Part shown: positions 63,299 through 64,000 of the stretch, one piece after another
Layout of the letters: every line of letters starts with the position of its first letter
Position numbering within the stretch: position 1 is the first letter of the stretch
Notes under the pieces: generated by a model
What the model saw: only the letters and a program-made list of their open reading frames with translations
The model's database searches: none
What the model was told of the DNA's origin: nothing
From: Dokdonia pacifica
GTDB lineage: Bacteria; Bacteroidota; Bacteroidia; Flavobacteriales; Flavobacteriaceae
Reading direction: 5' to 3'
DNA: 64,000 bases
NCBI RefSeq assembly: GCF_900188275.1
Contig: NZ_FZNY01000001.1
Location: forward strand, 434,001 to 498,000
Position numbers and translations under genes: made by a program

Positions 63299-63777
63299 TA
63301 ACAATGATCGCTGCTGCGGCAGAAAATGACGCCTTAGGAAAAGACAATGACCTTGTATGGCACTTACCAGATGATTTTAAACGTTTTAAAACCTTGACTA
63401 CCGGGCACCATATCATTATGGGACGTAAAACATGGGAATCATTCCCCAAACCATTGCCTAATCGTACACATGTAGTTATCACTCGTAATACCGATTATAA
63501 AGCCGAAGGCGCTGTCGTGGTACATTCTATGGAAGATGCGCTCGCTTTCGCGAAAGATGACTCAAATGCATTTATTATTGGAGGTGGTGAGATTTATACC
63601 ATTGGGTTGGATTTTGCTACGCATATCGAACTCACACGTGTACACGGTGAATTTGAAGCTGATGCTTTCTTTCCTAAAATAGATACTACTATTTGGGAAT
63701 TACAAGAAAGTGTGTTTCATGACATTGATGACAGGCACAAGTTTGGGTTTACGTATGAGACTTGGAGGAAGAAGTAG
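63295..63777 (+). CDS. folA: Dihydrofolate reductase
   Basis: 160 aa, normal length. 'MIAAAAENDALGKDNDLVWH' and 'LPDDFKRFK' (active-site Asp and Trp loop), 'IIMGRKTWESFPKPLPNRTH', 'FIIGGGEIY' near residue 95. Reduces dihydrofolate with NADPH for thymidylate and purine synthesis. The host palindrome variant at 63543-63556 is read as 'AFAKDD'. Confidence 0.93.
   Translation: MITMIAAAAENDALGKDNDLVWHLPDDFKRFKTLTTGHHIIMGRKTWESFPKPLPNRTHVVITRNTDYKAEGAVVVHSMEDALAFAKDDSNAFIIGGGEIYTIGLDFATHIELTRVHGEFEADAFFPKIDTTIWELQESVFHDIDDRHKFGFTYETWRKK
63543..63556. repeat. Host palindrome, copy 9 (14 of 16 bp)
   Basis: CGCTTTCGCGAAAG inside folA. Confidence 0.8.
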
Positions 63778-63867
63778 ATTGTTAACAAAAACAACTCAAA
63801 GACAATAAATTAGAATATTTTTTTCCTCTTAAAATCTTAAATTGCAGTTGACATGATGTTCATTTTT

Positions 63868-64000
63868 ATGAATATCATTAAATATTCGCATTATTTTATG
63901 GGGACACCTACAAAAACGATAGACTTATACAAACAAACTAAAATCTGGAAACACTTTATAAAAGTCACCAAAAAAAGTCCAGAAAAACAAACACTTGTTG
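63868..64000 (+). CDS. Start of an unidentified gene, cut by the window end
   Basis: A frame from the ATG at 63868 (or the in-frame ATG at 63898, reading 'MGTPTKTIDLYKQTKIWKHF') is open to the last base. Lys-rich and without a recognised motif. No clear ribosome-binding site decides the start. Low support beyond the open frame and the 90-bp gap after folA. Confidence 0.4.
   Translation, partial: MNIIKYSHYFMGTPTKTIDLYKQTKIWKHFIKVTKKSPEKQTLV

Noticed and set aside
1-64000. CRISPR array or insertion sequence
   Set aside because: No regularly spaced repeats and no transposase-like protein were seen on either strand.

Overview
The window is AT-rich DNA from a marine-type member of the Flavobacteriia (Bacteroidota). 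The lineage call rests on promoters of the TTG-N17..21-TAnnTTTG type, DUF4133/DUF4134/DUF4138-type conjugation genes, BfmA/BtgA-type mobilisation and DUF4407. The repeat CGCTTTCGCGAAAGCG in the right third reminds me of Dokdonia/Krokinobacter relatives, but that genus-level guess is inference.

Positions 1 to about 41.47 kb look like most of one integrative conjugative element (ICE) of the CTnDOT-like tra/mob class; its left end and integrase lie outside the window. From left to right it holds: a nucleotide-phosphorylase / PRPP-synthetase-like / CopB copper ATPase / MFS cargo cluster with a membrane-bound LuxR-type regulator (1-7015); a control and excision/replication module with an RteC-like regulator, an Xis-like HTH protein, a primosome-like protein and a DnaC-like ATPase (7016-10077); a mercury/organomercury resistance operon read leftwards (arsR, merTP, secreted HMA protein, small Cys protein, lipoprotein, outer-membrane barrel, DUF2652, merB, merA; 10105-16374); a peptidoglycan amidase and the rightward transfer operon traE-F-G-I-J-K-M-N plus a lipoprotein (16611-24641); a cargo island between tra and mob (24724-32727); mobC-mobB-mobA with a hairpin-rich oriT candidate (32729-36110); and a leading region with radC-like, ssb, DUF932 and parB genes (36190-41091).

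The cargo island is the most novel part. A tightly packed leftward operon runs hipB, hipA kinase, a 640-aa and a 344-aa protein of unknown family, a 120-aa helical protein and a TIR-domain effector. It diverges from three rightward genes, two of which carry an R-x4-H motif as in HEPN ribonucleases. I read this as a candidate anti-phage or element-stability system.

The element ends at a tRNA-Leu(UAG). A complete tRNA gene (41474-41555) lies next to a second tRNA-Leu fragment (41589-41629) cut just after the anticodon loop. This suggests integration into the anticodon loop of the host tRNA, with the element supplying a whole replacement tRNA.

From 41.7 kb to the end is ordinary host chromosome: peptidases, DNA repair, a TetR/short-chain-dehydrogenase pair with matching operators, a BlaI/BlaR1-like pair, a histidine kinase, an aminotransferase, folA and others. 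Nine copies of the 16-bp palindrome CGCTTTCGCGAAAGCG (or near copies) occur here and I found none in the element, so the repeat separates host from imported DNA.
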